From: Zygnema cylindricum | Taxonomy: Eukaryota > Streptophyta > Zygnematophyceae > Zygnematales > Zygnemataceae | NCBI GenBank assembly: GCA_037447655.1 | Contig: JBBHKE010002360.1 | Location: 347,091-411,090 of the forward strand | Length of the DNA: 64,000 nt | Reading direction: 5' to 3' | Shown here: in pieces, positions 35,490 through 46,524 of the stretch | How the letters are laid out: each line of letters opens with the position of its first letter | Position numbering within the stretch: position 1 is the stretch's first letter | Translations under genes and position numbers: made by a program | The notes under the pieces: generated by a model | Told to the model about the DNA's origin: nothing | Seen by the model: the letters and a program-made list of their open reading frames with translations, nothing else | Database searches by the model: none

Positions 35490-38400
35490 AACCTCTGCTG
35501 CAGCAGAAGAGGCAGATGATACGGACAGCAGTGTGTTCGAAAAGGGGAAGGAGAAGGAGACGCCTTTTACTCCAATTGCTCCCATTACCACGGCACCCAA
35601 AACGGCGACCGTGAAGACTGCGGGGTCCAACACCCAAACGTGGGAAGACATCAACATGGCTGCCAAAAACTTCATTCTAAGACACCTCACTCAGGCTTTG
35701 GCAACCCCCCATCTTCACATTTATAAGGACGAGGAGTTGTGGGTGAGTTTGGTGGAAATCTATTGAGCGAGTACTATTCAGGAGCTCTAGTCGGCCAGAC
35801 AAAAGTTGGGGAATTATATTTATAAAGGGGGAAATGTGTTAAACTATTGTAATGATCTCTCTTGTTTATATATTTTAGGGTTTTGTCGGATGGAAAGGTA
35901 CAATGAAGATGAAAGTTAACACACTTATCATGAAGTTACCCGACGAGTATGAAAACATAGTGTAGCGAGTACAGGAAATGACTGACAGTTCATGGAAGTG
36001 GAAGACAGTGGTCTAGATGATACTTGTGCAGGAGAACACAATAGAGATAAGGAGGGGGGGAAAGAGCATCCAAGCTCTAGGTGCAAGAGGAAATCGATGG
36101 GGGAAGGATCTAAAGAAACCATTCAAAAAAGAGAGAGATTAGTCTTGAGGACCGAGCCCCCCAAAGGGTCTTTGTCAATTTTGCAAAAAGCTGGGACACT
36201 TCATAGGCGATTGTGTCAAGCTATCGAATTGAGGCTCTAAGAGAACTGTGGAGGGGATCCTTCCAGAGGGAAATAAAAGGGACTTGTGGTCACAAAAGTG
36301 AGAGGAGAGACCGAGGACGAGTCCTCTAAGTAGCAGGATGGGGAGCTTTTTCTTGACAAGAGTCTGGAAGAGAGGGAGATCCTTGGGAAACAGAAGTGTG
36401 CTCTTGGAGCAATTCGGGAAGCTCCACAAGAAGGATGGATTATCAACTCAGGTGCATCCACGCATATATGTCGTGATAAGCATCTACGAAAAATCCCTAC
36501 TGTAGAGATAGAGTATGGGGATGGGAGAGTGGTTACAACAGATCTAGTGGAATCAGTAGATCTGAAAGTCTTAGTGGAGGGAAAGACTTCTATACTCACC
36601 TGCTCATACGTACTCTACATTCCTAGCTGAGTAAAAATCTTGTCTCTACGTCTGTGTTAGATGACAAAGAATTTGATAGCTTCACTAGAAAGGGAGTCTT
36701 TACATCTAAGTATAGGGATGAAATCTACTTCACGGCAGATAATGGTAGTCAATGAATGTTTAGGCTTAACCTGAGTAATGAAAAGAATAATGCTTACTAT
36801 ATTGGTGTTCCAAAGTTGATGATTTAGCATAAGCGATTGGGGCATGTGCATTTTAATGCGTTAAGGGAAATGAAAAAGCTTGGGGTATTAGAAGGCATTC
36901 AATTTGGGGATAATAAAATGATAGATGATTGTAGCGGCTGTGCTCAAGGAAAGGCTCATAAACTTCCCTTTCCCAAAGGCGCCACATATAGAGGTGAGAA
37001 AGTATTAGAAACTAGTTCACACAGATATATGGGGACCTGCAAAAGTACCTTCGGTTGGAGGAAAGAGGTTTATCTTGATAATAACCAATGACTAGTCTAG
37101 ATACTCTTCAGTCTACTTCCTCAAAACAAAGTCTAAAACATTAACTTACTTTAAAGAATATAAAGCCTGGAGTGAGAAGTTGCATGGAACCCCCATTAAG
37201 AGAATAAAGAGTGATAATGGAGGGGAATATACCTCTAACCAGTTTGAGGAATACTTGAGAGATGAGGGAGTTGAGCACCAAAAAATCGTAACGTATAACC
37301 CGAAACAAAATGGGGTAGCTGAGAGGTTGAACTGAACACTAGGAGATAGTGCATGCAGTATGTTGGCCGAAAAGAAAATAGGAAAGAGATTTTGGGCAGA
37401 AGCAATGAACTGTGCACACTACATTAACAATAAAGTCCTTACCTTAGCTATAAAGGGAATGACACCTTATGAGAGATTGGTTGGAAACAAACCAGATATC
37501 TATAACCTTAAAGTATTCGGTAGCCAAGTTTACAGTTTTGACCCGGATAAAAAAAACTGGAAACTAGATGCTAAAGGAAAACTGAGATACTTTGTAGGAT
37601 ATGATGAGGATGTCAAGGGTTATAGAATCTATAACTTAGCAAAGAGAGATATCATTTAGGTCAAGCACCTAGATGTCATGGAAGAAGGGAAGTTATTTGA
37701 CCCCTTTAAATATACGAAGAAGATAAGAATCAGATTTGAGTCTGAGGGTGAGGAGGACTCCATCTTTCTCGAAAGGGACACGAGTGAAACACAGATTGAA
37801 GATTTAGGGGAGATCCAAGATACAGTAGATTAACCGGAAACCTCACATATTCCTATGGACTTCGAGGAGACAAAGACGGAGGAATCTAAATCCGCTTCCA
37901 TGTATATGGGAGCAGATTAGACAGTAAGGAGAAATCCAAGTCTTCCCTCCATTCCAGCTTTGCAGTTTGAGGGAGGGAGAAAGAGCAGCAAAAAGATACA
38001 AGAATAACACGCCGCTCATAAGGTAACTAAGCTATCTCACCCTGATGAGCCTCAGTCATACTCAAAGGCAGTGAACAGTCCGAAGAAAGACATATGGATT
38101 AGAGCCATAAATGATGAGATGACCTCCATCATGGAAGCAAATACTTGGGAACTAGCGAACTGTCCTCCGGACAGAAAAACCGATTGGTTGTAAATGGGTG
38201 TTTAAACTAATACTGAACCAAAATAATACCATTGAGAGATATAAGGCTCAATTAGTAGCAAAGGGGTTCACCCAAAAATAGGGGATTGATTATGAGGAGA
38301 CTTTAGCTCCAGTTGTTCGGTTCCCAACAGTAAGAATTCTCCTTAGTCTCGCAGCAGCGAAAGTCATGGAAATACACCAGATGGATAATAAGACTGCCTT

Positions 38401-39239
38401 TCTTAATGGTGAGTTAGAGGAAGAAATTTTTATGAGGCACCCAGAGGGGTTTGTGGAGGAAGGAGAATAGAGCAAAGTCTGCAGGCTCATAAAGTTCTTA
38501 TATGGACTTAAGCAGGCTCTCGATAGTGGAATAAGAAACTAGATAAGTTTCTCATCGATCAAGGATATATCCGGATCAGCTTTGACCATTCTATCTATAT
38601 GTTTGAAGATGAGAATGGTGTCATTTTTATTGCAATTTATGTGGATGATATGTTTGTGTAAAGTAAGTCTTTGGAAAAGATCTATAAGTTAAAGAAAGAT
38701 CTTAGAAGCAGATTTGATATGAAGGATCTAGGGGAGGCAAGATATATTTTGAGGATCCAAATGGAGAGAGATAGGGGGGAAAGGATTATCACACTTACTC
38801 AGAAAGAAGCAATAAGTAATATGCTTTAGAAATTCCAGATGGAAAAGGCAAACAGTTGTGCCACTCCCATAGACTTGAAAAAACTAAGTGATGGGAGTGT
38901 AGAAGGAGGAGTGATAATCTTAGATGATTAGATGAGTCCAGAGGAGAGAGAGTTTATGAAGTCTATTCCTTATAGACAGGTCGTAGGAAGTTTGATCTAC
39001 TTTATGTACTGTACAAGGCCGAACACAACGACACCAATAGGAGTCTTAAAGATCCTAGGAAGAGAGATTGGGAGGCAGCCAAGAGAGTCATGAGATATCA
39101 AGTAGGAACCAAAGAGTAATGGTTGCATTTGGGAGGGGAGCATACTGATATCACTACTTGGAGTGATGCTCTTTATAGGGATGCACCTATAAGAAGATGC
39201 ACTTCAGGATATGTGTTATATGTGGGAGAAGGTGCTTGT
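35490..39239 (+). pseudogene. Cop4 gag-pol remnant, right part
   Basis: Gag resumes with ATSAAAEEADD and continues to about 35766 (NFILRHLTQALATPHLHIYK), then in other frames to about 36240. The protease site reads INSGAS (about 36440-36470), with the catalytic Asp changed to Asn. The integrase zinc domain is at about 36837-37000 (CSGCAQGKAHKLPFPK). The core has SDNGGEYTSNQFEEYL (about 37211-37257) and the C-terminus follows at 37360-37659. RT starts near 38190, has YVDD at 38638-38649, and a stop follows five codons later. RNase H ends abruptly at 39239 in the CTSGYVLYVGEGAC block, where Cop8's LTR begins. This is one of the most decayed long copies here. Confidence 0.87.
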
Positions 39240-40237
39240 TGTTGAAATCACTAGATTTAGGGGAAGTATTTTCTATGTCTTAATTAGCTAAAATAGCTAA
39301 AAGAAAAGCACAAGCAGTCTACCTCCACCTTCTCTCTCTAGCCTCCATACTTGTTGTAGTCACTGAAGGAAAGAGATGGCGGTGGAACCATGGCTGCCTC
39401 AGCTCCATAGGCATGACTAAAGAGTGACCTAAGTCACTCTCAACAAAAAGGTTCAGTCCAGCACGACTCAAACCTCCGACCAGCAAAGCGAGGCGTATCT
39501 GTCAGCTCTTAGCGGTCTGTCGTGGTAGTCCGTTAGGATACATAGGGTTTGATAGCTATTTAAACATTAGCTACATCATTAATCCAATTAACGGAATACC
39601 AAATTACGGACATAAGAACTAGTTGGGTTTTAGTGCACACGAAACAAATGTACCGGACATTTATTATTTTCGATGGCGAACATTAAATTTCGATTTAGAT
39701 CCGACGGCCTATATCATCGTCGGGATCCAGAAATGCCCGTCTTGGCCGTTTTTGGATGTGACATGACCTGTCGCCACGTGGCAAGATATCATTGGGAAGC
39801 GGATATCCCAAAGAGCATAAGGACAAGTCCGAAGGAGACAGACGTCCCCTCTATAGCCTTGTCGTACACCAGCCGTACAGAAAGTACATCGACCTTAGTA
39901 CCTTTCTGTACTGAACAGTCTTCTAATTGGTTCGTACATCAGTAGATAGAGGTTGAGAGAGGGATTTAGAACTTAGAGGATTGAGGAGGTAGCCGCCTCT
40001 CTCCCAACAAGCTTGTATAAATATTGGCATCTTTGCCACTTGATATTTGATTGCCTGGTTCAGCATTTTCAGTGATTCCTTTTGCTGCAACTCAGGGGAG
40101 TCCAGACTTAACAAGGGTGCAGTCAGATTGTCTATTTACCAGCTTGGGGAGCAGAGATCTAGTTTCCAAGAGAGCTAGGCAAAAGCTATCTAGAGGCTTC
40201 TTGAATTCAGTGATCCAATGGGGGACACACAATTGCA
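39240..40237 (+). repeat. Cop8 5' LTR
   Basis: 998 bp, TGTTGAAATCACTAG to ...CACACAATTGCA. The hairpin is at about 39318-39403 with stem CTCCACC/GGTGGAA, the antisense tRNA-like stretch at about 39455-39535, and the G-box CCACGTGG at about 39773. Six GTACs lie between 39868 and 39942 around ATTGG, and TATAAATATTGG is near 40015. Confidence 0.92.
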
Positions 40238-42007
40238 GGTTATGGGCCCACCCTCTAAGGTGCCCATATTCAACGAATCTGGGTTCATTTACTGGGAAGC
40301 CATGATGACATGGGCATTGTGTGAAAAACGATGTTGGGATATCGTCAGTGGGAAAGTGAAACGTCCATCTCAGGGGACCCCACCAGGGTTTTATGGAGTG
40401 AGGGTTTTTTCAGCAGCATCTGTTCCAACGGAGGAGACAGATGATGGGGACAGCAATGTGTCCGAAAAGGGAAAGGAAAGGAGACACCTCTCACTCTTAT
40501 TGCCACCGCACCTGGAATGGTGATCGTGAAGACCGAGGAATTCGCTATTGAAATGTGGGAGTACACCAACATGAATGCCATGCATTTTATTCTGAGGCAC
40601 CTCACTCAAGCTTTAGCGACCTCCCATCTTCACATCTTCAAAGCCGAGGAGTTGTGGATGACTTTCGTGGAAATCTATAGAGCTAGTACCATTCAAGAGC
40701 TACAGCTGGTTAGCAAAGGTTGGGGAGTTATACTTACAAAGGAGGGAAGATGTTAGATTACTGCAATGATCTCTCTTGCCTGTATATGGAGATGGAGAGC
40801 GTCCGTAAGACAGGCACAATGAAAAAGAAAGTCAACACTCTTATCATGAAACTGCTAGAGGACTATGAAAAAATAGTGTACCAAGTGCAAGAAATGGATG
40901 ATAGTTCTTGGAAGTGGAACACCGTGGTCAAAATGATACTCGTACAGGAGAACACCATTGAGATCCTTAGAGAAGGAAAGAGCGTTCAAGCTCTAGCTGT
41001 CGGAACAAATCAGTGGAGGAAAGATCCGAAGAAGCCGTACAACAACTTCAAAGGGGACCAATGTGGAGAACCCAGGACTCTCAAGGGTCTTTGCCATTTC
41101 TGCAAAAAAGTCGGGACACTTCATAGCTGATTCCATCAAGTTGTCGAAGCTGAGGCTCCAAAAAAAGCGTGGAGGGGGTTCTTCTGGAGGGAAGATAAAG
41201 GCACTTGTGGTCACACGAGTGAAAGGAGAGACCGAGGAGGACGAGTCTTCTGAGGAGAAGGATGGGGAACTTCTCCTTTACGAGAATTTCGAGAAGAAAA
41301 AGATTCCTCCGAAAAAGAAGTGTGCTCTTGGAGCCATTCGGGAAGCTCTAGAGGAAGGATGGATCATTGATTCAGGTGCATCCATGTATATGTGCCGTGA
41401 CAAGCACATCTTCACAAAGCTAAAAAAATTCCCTACTGTACAAATAGAGTATGGGGATAAGAGAGTAGTTACCACAGATCTTGTGGGCTCGGTAGATCTG
41501 AAAGTTTTAGTAAAAGGTAAGACTTCTATACTCACCTTCTCAGATGTGCTCTACATTCCTTAGCTGAGTAAAAATCTTGTGTCTACTTCAGTATTAGATG
41601 ACAAGGATTTTGATACCTTCACTAGAAAAGGAGTCTTTACAGCTAAGAACAGAGATGAATTTTACTTCACACCAGATTAAGGTAGCCAAGAAATGTTTAG
41701 GCTTAACCTGAGTAATGAAAAGAAGAGTGTTTACTATGGCGGTGTCCCAAGCTTGATGATGTGGCATAAGCGGTTGGGGCATGTGCATTTTGATAGACTG
41801 AGGGAAATGAAAAGCCAGGATGTAGTAGAAGGCATTCAGTTGGGGGATAGTGAAATGATGGATGATTGTAGTGGTTATGCCCAAGGCAAGGCTCACAGAC
41901 TCCCCTTTCCCAAAACTGCCACGTATAGAGGTGATAAAGTATTAAATCTGGTTCACACAGACATCTGACAACCAGCAAGAGTACCTTCAGTTGGGGGGAA
42001 GAGGTAT
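40218..42007 (+). pseudogene. Cop8 gag, protease and integrase zinc domain
   Basis: An ATG at 40218, still inside the LTR, opens a frame that crosses the LTR end and primer site as MGDTQLQVMGPPSKVP and reaches FNESGFIYWEAMM. It runs to about 40523 before a frameshift. Later gag blocks are at 40517-40756 and 40720-41130. The zinc knuckle (CHFCKK.GHFIAD) lies at about 41090-41135, split by a frameshift. The protease motif DSGASMYMC is intact at about 41366-41395. The integrase zinc domain lies at 41693-41968 (HKRLGHVHFD, CSGYAQGKAH) with one zinc Cys replaced by Tyr. A stop follows the first catalytic Asp (LVHTDI) at about 41965. Confidence 0.88.
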
Positions 42008-43450
42008 ATGCTGACAATTACTGATGATTCGTTTAGATATTCTAGAGTCTACTTCGTGAAAACAAAGTCTAAAACACCAAAGTACTTCAAAGAATACGAA
42101 GCCTGGAGTGAAAAGTTGCATGGAACCTCCATTAAGAGAATAAAAAGTGATAATGGGGGAGAGTACACCTCTAACCAGTTTGAAGAATACTTGAGAGATG
42201 AGGGAGTTCAGCATCAGAAAACTGTAACGAATAATCCAGAACAAAATGGGGTAGCTGAGAGGTTGAACCGGACTTTGGGAGATAGTGTGTGTAGTATGTT
42301 GGCAGATAAGAAAATAGGAAGAAAATTTTGGGCAGAAGCCATAAATTGTGCTAACTATATTATGAATAGAGTACTCACTACAGCCATCAAAGGAATGACA
42401 CCTTATGGGAGATGGGTTGGAAGGAAACCGAATATCTCTCACTTGAAAGTATTCAGTAGCCAAGTTCATAGTCTTCACACAGATAAGAAAAACACGAAAC
42501 TAGACGCTAAAGGAAAACCGGGATACTTTGTGGGATACGATGAGGATATCAAGGGATATAGAGTCTATGACTTAGCTAAACAAGATATCATTCTGGTAAA
42601 GCGCCTAGTTGTCATGGATAAAAAGAAGTCATTGGATCCTTTCAAATACACTAAGAAAATCAGAATCAGTTTTGAGTCCAAGAGTGAGGATGACTTGGGT
42701 CTTCCCAGAAAGGACACAAGTGAAAACGTGATTGCAGATTCAAGGGAGATCCAAGATGGGGGGGATATACCGGAATCTGCTCATATTTTTGCACACTCTA
42801 AGGAGAGAAAGCAAGAGGAGCCAGCACCAAATTTCATGGATAGAGGAGCTGATGAGAGAGTGCAAAGGAATCCAAGACTTCCCTCCATTCCAATTTCGAA
42901 CTTCGAGGGAGGACGGAGGAGCAGCAAAAGACTACAAGATAAACAGGTTGCTCACAAGGTAACAAAGCAATCTCACCCAAATGAGCCTCCGTCATACTCG
43001 GAGGCAATAGACAGTCCTGAGAAAGACAGATGGGTCAGAGCCATAAATGATGAGATGGCTTCCATCATGGAAGCAAATACTTGGGAGCTAGTGAACTGTC
43101 CTCCAGACAGCAAACCTATCGGGTGCAATTGGGTATTTAAACTGAAGTTGAACCCTGATTATACCATTGAGAGATATAAGGCTCAGTTAGTAGCAAAGGG
43201 GTTCACCCAAAAAGAAGGGATCGATTATGAGGAGACTTTTGCTCGTGTGGTTCGGTTCCCATCTGTAATGATTCTCTTGATTCTAGCAGCAGCCGAAAAC
43301 ATGGAAATTCACCAGATGGATATCAAGACTGCCTTCCTCAACGGTGAACTAGAGGAAGAAATCTTCATGAGACAGCCAAAGGGTTTTGTAGAGGAAGGAG
43401 AGAAGAGCAAAGTCTGCAGGCTCATAAAGTCTTTATATCGACTGAAGTAG
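42008..43450 (+). CDS. Cop8 open stretch: integrase core to RT fingers (480 codons)
   Basis: The longest open reading stretch in the window, though only a segment of a broken polyprotein, so the ATG at 42008 is not a native start. Domains in order: integrase core (SDNGGEYTSNQFEEYL with the second catalytic Asp; NGVAERLNRTL with the Glu), integrase C-terminal region (HLKVFSSQVHSL, YFVGYDEDIKGYRVYDL), acidic linker, then RT start ([51 protein letters not shown]). It stops at YRLK just before the GLKQAP position of relatives. Integrase inserts element cDNA; RT copies the RNA. Confidence 0.75.
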   Translation: MLTITDDSFRYSRVYFVKTKSKTPKYFKEYEAWSEKLHGTSIKRIKSDNGGEYTSNQFEEYLRDEGVQHQKTVTNNPEQNGVAERLNRTLGDSVCSMLADKKIGRKFWAEAINCANYIMNRVLTTAIKGMTPYGRWVGRKPNISHLKVFSSQVHSLHTDKKNTKLDAKGKPGYFVGYDEDIKGYRVYDLAKQDIILVKRLVVMDKKKSLDPFKYTKKIRISFESKSEDDLGLPRKDTSENVIADSREIQDGGDIPESAHIFAHSKERKQEEPAPNFMDRGADERVQRNPRLPSIPISNFEGGRRSSKRLQDKQVAHKVTKQSHPNEPPSYSEAIDSPEKDRWVRAINDEMASIMEANTWELVNCPPDSKPIGCNWVFKLKLNPDYTIERYKAQLVAKGFTQKEGIDYEETFARVVRFPSVMILLILAAAENMEIHQMDIKTAFLNGELEEEIFMRQPKGFVEEGEKSKVCRLIKSLYRLK

Positions 43451-44577
43451 GCTCCTTGACAATGGAACAAGAAACTAGATGAGTTTCTCACCGGTCTAGG
43501 ATATATTAGGATTAGTTTTGACCACTCTATTTATATGTTTGAGGATGAGAACGGTGTGATCTTTATTGCAATTAATGTGGATGATTTGCTGGTGTTAAGT
43601 AATTCTATGGAAAATATCAATAAGCTAAAGAAAGATCTTAGGAGCACATTTCACATGAAGGATTTAGGGGAGGCTAAATATATTTTGAGAATTCAAATGG
43701 AAAGATATAGGGGGAAAATGTTAATCATACTCACTAAGAAAGAAGCTATCGAAAATATGCTTGAGAAATTTCAGATGGAAAAAGTAAAAATTTATACCAC
43801 TCCCATGGACTTGAAAAAAAGTAAGTGATGGGAGTGTAGAAGGAGGAGTGATGATACCGGAAGATCAGATGAGTCCAAAAGAGAGACAGTTTATGAAGTC
43901 TATTCCGTACAGACAGGTTGTAAGAAGTTTACTCTACTTTATGAATTGTACCAGACCGAACATAGCAGCAGCAGTTGGAGTCCTCAGTAAAAGTCTTAAT
44001 GATCCTAGAGAGAGAGATTCGGAGACAGCAAAGAGGGTTATGAGATACCTTGTGGGAACTAGGGATTTATGGTTGCATTTGGGAGGGGAGCACATTGACA
44101 TCACTACTTGGAGTGATGCCAGTTATGGAGATGCACCTATGAGAAGATATACTTCTGGGTATGTGTTATATGTGGGGGAGGGTGGTTGCTGTTGGAGTAG
44201 CAAGCAACAAAAGGTGGTTGCTCAGCCCACTATAGAGGGTGAGTACATGGCTTCTTGTTCTGCTGTGAAAAAGCTAATGTGGGTCAAGTCTTAATTGCAA
44301 GAACTGGGGTATATGAAAAAAGGAGTCCATGAAGTGTTTTGTGATAACCAGGCTGGAGTTGTAATTACAGCCAATCCAAAACACCATTTTAAAGCAAAAC
44401 ACGTGGACATAAGACTAAGTTTTGTGAGGGAAAAGGTGGAAAAAAAAATTGTGAATTTGGTGTATAGGGGTGATGGGGAAACGGTGGCTGATATGATGAC
44501 AAAACCAGTGCCCTCTCCCAAGTTAAAATATTGCGGAGAAAAGTGTGGATTAAAAGAGAAACTACCATTAGACTAGA
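43451..44577 (+). pseudogene. Cop8 RT palm and RNase H remnant
   Basis: Continues RT after a stop. The catalytic motif reads NVDD (43574-43585) where relatives have YVDD, so the conserved Tyr is Asn. YILRIQMER and the linker to about 43828 follow. RNase H lies at 43848-44294 (DASYGDAPMRRYTSGYVLYVG) and 44295-44576 (DNQAGVVITANPKHHFKAKH, DMMTKPVPSPK). A stop after WVKS splits RNase H. The region ends with a stop just before the polypurine tract AAAATAACGGGAG. Confidence 0.87.
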
Positions 44578-44589
44578 AAATAACGGGAG

Positions 44590-45566
44590 TGTTGAAATCA
44601 CCAGATTTAGGCGAAGTATTTTTTAGGTGTTAATTAGCTAAAATAGCTAAAAGAAAAGCACAAGCAGTCTACCTCCACCTTCTCTCTCTAGCCTCGATAC
44701 TTGTTGTAGTCATTGAAAGAAAGAGAGGGCGGTGGAGCCATGGCTGCCTTTGCTCCATAGGCAGGACTAAAGAGTGACATAAGTCACTCTGAACAAAAAG
44801 GTTAAGTCCGGCAAGACTTGAACCTCTGACCGGCAGAGCGAGGCGTAGCCGTCAGCTCTTACTGGTCTACATAGGGTTTGATAGCTATTTAAACATTAGC
44901 TACATCATTAATCCAATTAACGGAATACCAAATTACGGACATAGGAACTAGTTGGGTTTTAGTGCACACGAAACAAATGTACCGGACATTTGTTATTACC
45001 GACGGCGAACACTAAAAGTCGATTTAGATCCGACGGCCCGCATCATCATCAAGATCCAGAAATGGCCCTCTTGGCGGTTTTCGGATGTGACATGATCTGT
45101 CGCCACGTGGCAAAATATCATTGGGAAGCGAGAATCTTGCGGAGCATAAAGACAAGTTCAAAGAAAACAGACTTCCCTCCATGGCCTTGTCATACACCAG
45201 CCGTACAGAAACTACATCGGCCTTAGTACCTTTCTGTACTAAACAAATTTCTGATTGGTTGGTACATCAGTAGATAGGGGTTGAGAGAGGGGTTTTAGAA
45301 CTTAGAGGATTGGGGAGGTAGCCGCCTCTCTCCCAACAAGCTTGTATAAATATTGGCATCTTTGCCACTTGATTATTATTGCCTGGTTAGGCATTTTCAG
45401 TGATTCTTTTTGTTGTGGACTCAGGGTAGTCCAAACTACACAGGGGTGCAGTCAGATTATCTATTTACGTGCTTAGGTAGCAGTGATCCAAATTGCAAGA
45501 GGGCTAGCCAAAAGCTACCTAGAGGCTTCCTGAATTTAGTGATCCGATGGGGGACACAGAATTGCA
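44590..45566 (+). repeat. Cop8 3' LTR
   Basis: 977 bp, TGTTGAAATCACCAG to ...CACAGAATTGCA. Relative to the 5' copy it lacks 24 bases near 44870 within the tRNA-like stretch. The hairpin at about 44668-44750 has stem CTCCACC/GGTGGAG. Six GTACs or decayed forms lie at about 45195-45270 around GATTGG. It is followed directly by Cop9 LTR sequence. Confidence 0.92.
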
Positions 45567-45601
45567 TTAGCTTCTTTGGACCTGCGAATTCTGTGTGGCA
45601 A

Positions 45602-45929
45602 TGGAGCTTGTAGATGTATACGTTATGGGCCCACCATCTACGGTGCCTATGTTTGATGGAATAGACTTCACTTATAGGGAGTTTACGATAAACGGATTGC
45701 TTTTCGAAAAGCACTTATAGGGAATTGTTTCAGGACAAGTGAGGTGTCCACCACCGGGCTTTAGAGGAACTCGCTATGGAATATCATCTAGGGCTTTCCA
45801 AAAAGACAACTGGAGTAAGAATGCAACGGAAGATGAAGGGAAAATTATTACCATGGAAGGGGGGAAATGCAAGAAGGATAAAGAGACACCGATGGTGAGG
45901 GGAGCTAGGCTCTCGGCTATGGTTCCACT
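45602..45929 (+). pseudogene. Cop9 gag N-terminal part
   Basis: From ATG at 45602 the frame reads MELVDVYVMGPPSTVPMFDG, crossing the primer site (CGTTATGGGCCCACC, 45621-45635). A stop falls at about 45718, then GIVSGQVRCPPPGF and a lysine-rich stretch run to Cop10's edge. Omitting Cop10 and one CCACT copy, the frame continues open at 53301. The N-terminus is diverged from the other family members. Confidence 0.8.
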
Positions 45930-46524
45930 TGTTGAAATTCATAGATTTCTATAGTATTTTCTAGGTTTAAATATGTTAGGAAAAAGAAAAAGGACAGACA
46001 GCCTGCCTCCACCTCCTTTCTCTAGCCCCCATACTTGTTGTAGTCACTGAAGGATAGAGAAGGTGGTTGATCCATGGCTGCCTTAGTTCAACAGGCAGTT
46101 ATTTTTAGAAGGTTACTAAAAATAGTCTTGACGGACCCACGATTTGAACCCGGAACTTGCGGCTCGTCAAGTTGGCCGATAGCGGTCACCTTTATCCTAA
46201 TAAACTAGGACCTATGCTAAGTGCTATAGAGTATGATAGATATATATGCATTTAGGAAGTAAGAAATCCATTTAACTAAAACTAGATACGGCGTGCATAG
46301 ATACAGTTTTAGTACGACATCATTTCAGAATGAATACCTCGCATTTGGTTGACACCAAATATCTCGCAAGTAATTATAACGGTTAAGATTACGTCTCATT
46401 ACGAATCCGACGGCGCACGTCATCGCCAAAATCCGGAAGTGGTCACCTTGGCGTTTTGTGACGTGGCATGACATGGAGCCACGTGGAGAGATGACATTCG
46501 GTCATAGGAATTCCGAGGAATGTA

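Larger units (their letters stand above)
16696..39239 (+). mobile_element. Cop4: Ty1/copia element split by Cop5, 3' end lost
   Basis: Visible as 5' LTR plus gag start (16696-17870) and, after the whole Cop5 stack, gag to RNase H (35490-39239). The two gag halves join in frame if Cop5 and one flanking 5-mer are left out. Cop4 sits in Cop3's RT. Its RNase H is cut by Cop8's 5' LTR at 39240, and neither its own 3' LTR nor Cop3's continuation reappears on the far side of Cop8. Confidence 0.85.
39240..45566 (+). mobile_element. Cop8: complete-looking copia element with mismatched flanks
   Basis: Two LTRs, primer site, gag-pol and polypurine tract are all present. The left flank (CTTGT, Cop4 RNase H) and right flank (TTAGC, Cop9 5' LTR) do not match and belong to different older elements, neither of which continues on the other side. 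The LTRs differ more than those of Cop10 (about 8% over the first 300 bases by eye, plus a 24-base gap). Recombination between two related insertions is the likely origin. Confidence 0.9.

Noticed and set aside
42008-43450. A host protein gene of 480 codons
   Set aside because: Every block matches copia integrase and RT seen in the sister copies; the ATG is internal to the polyprotein.
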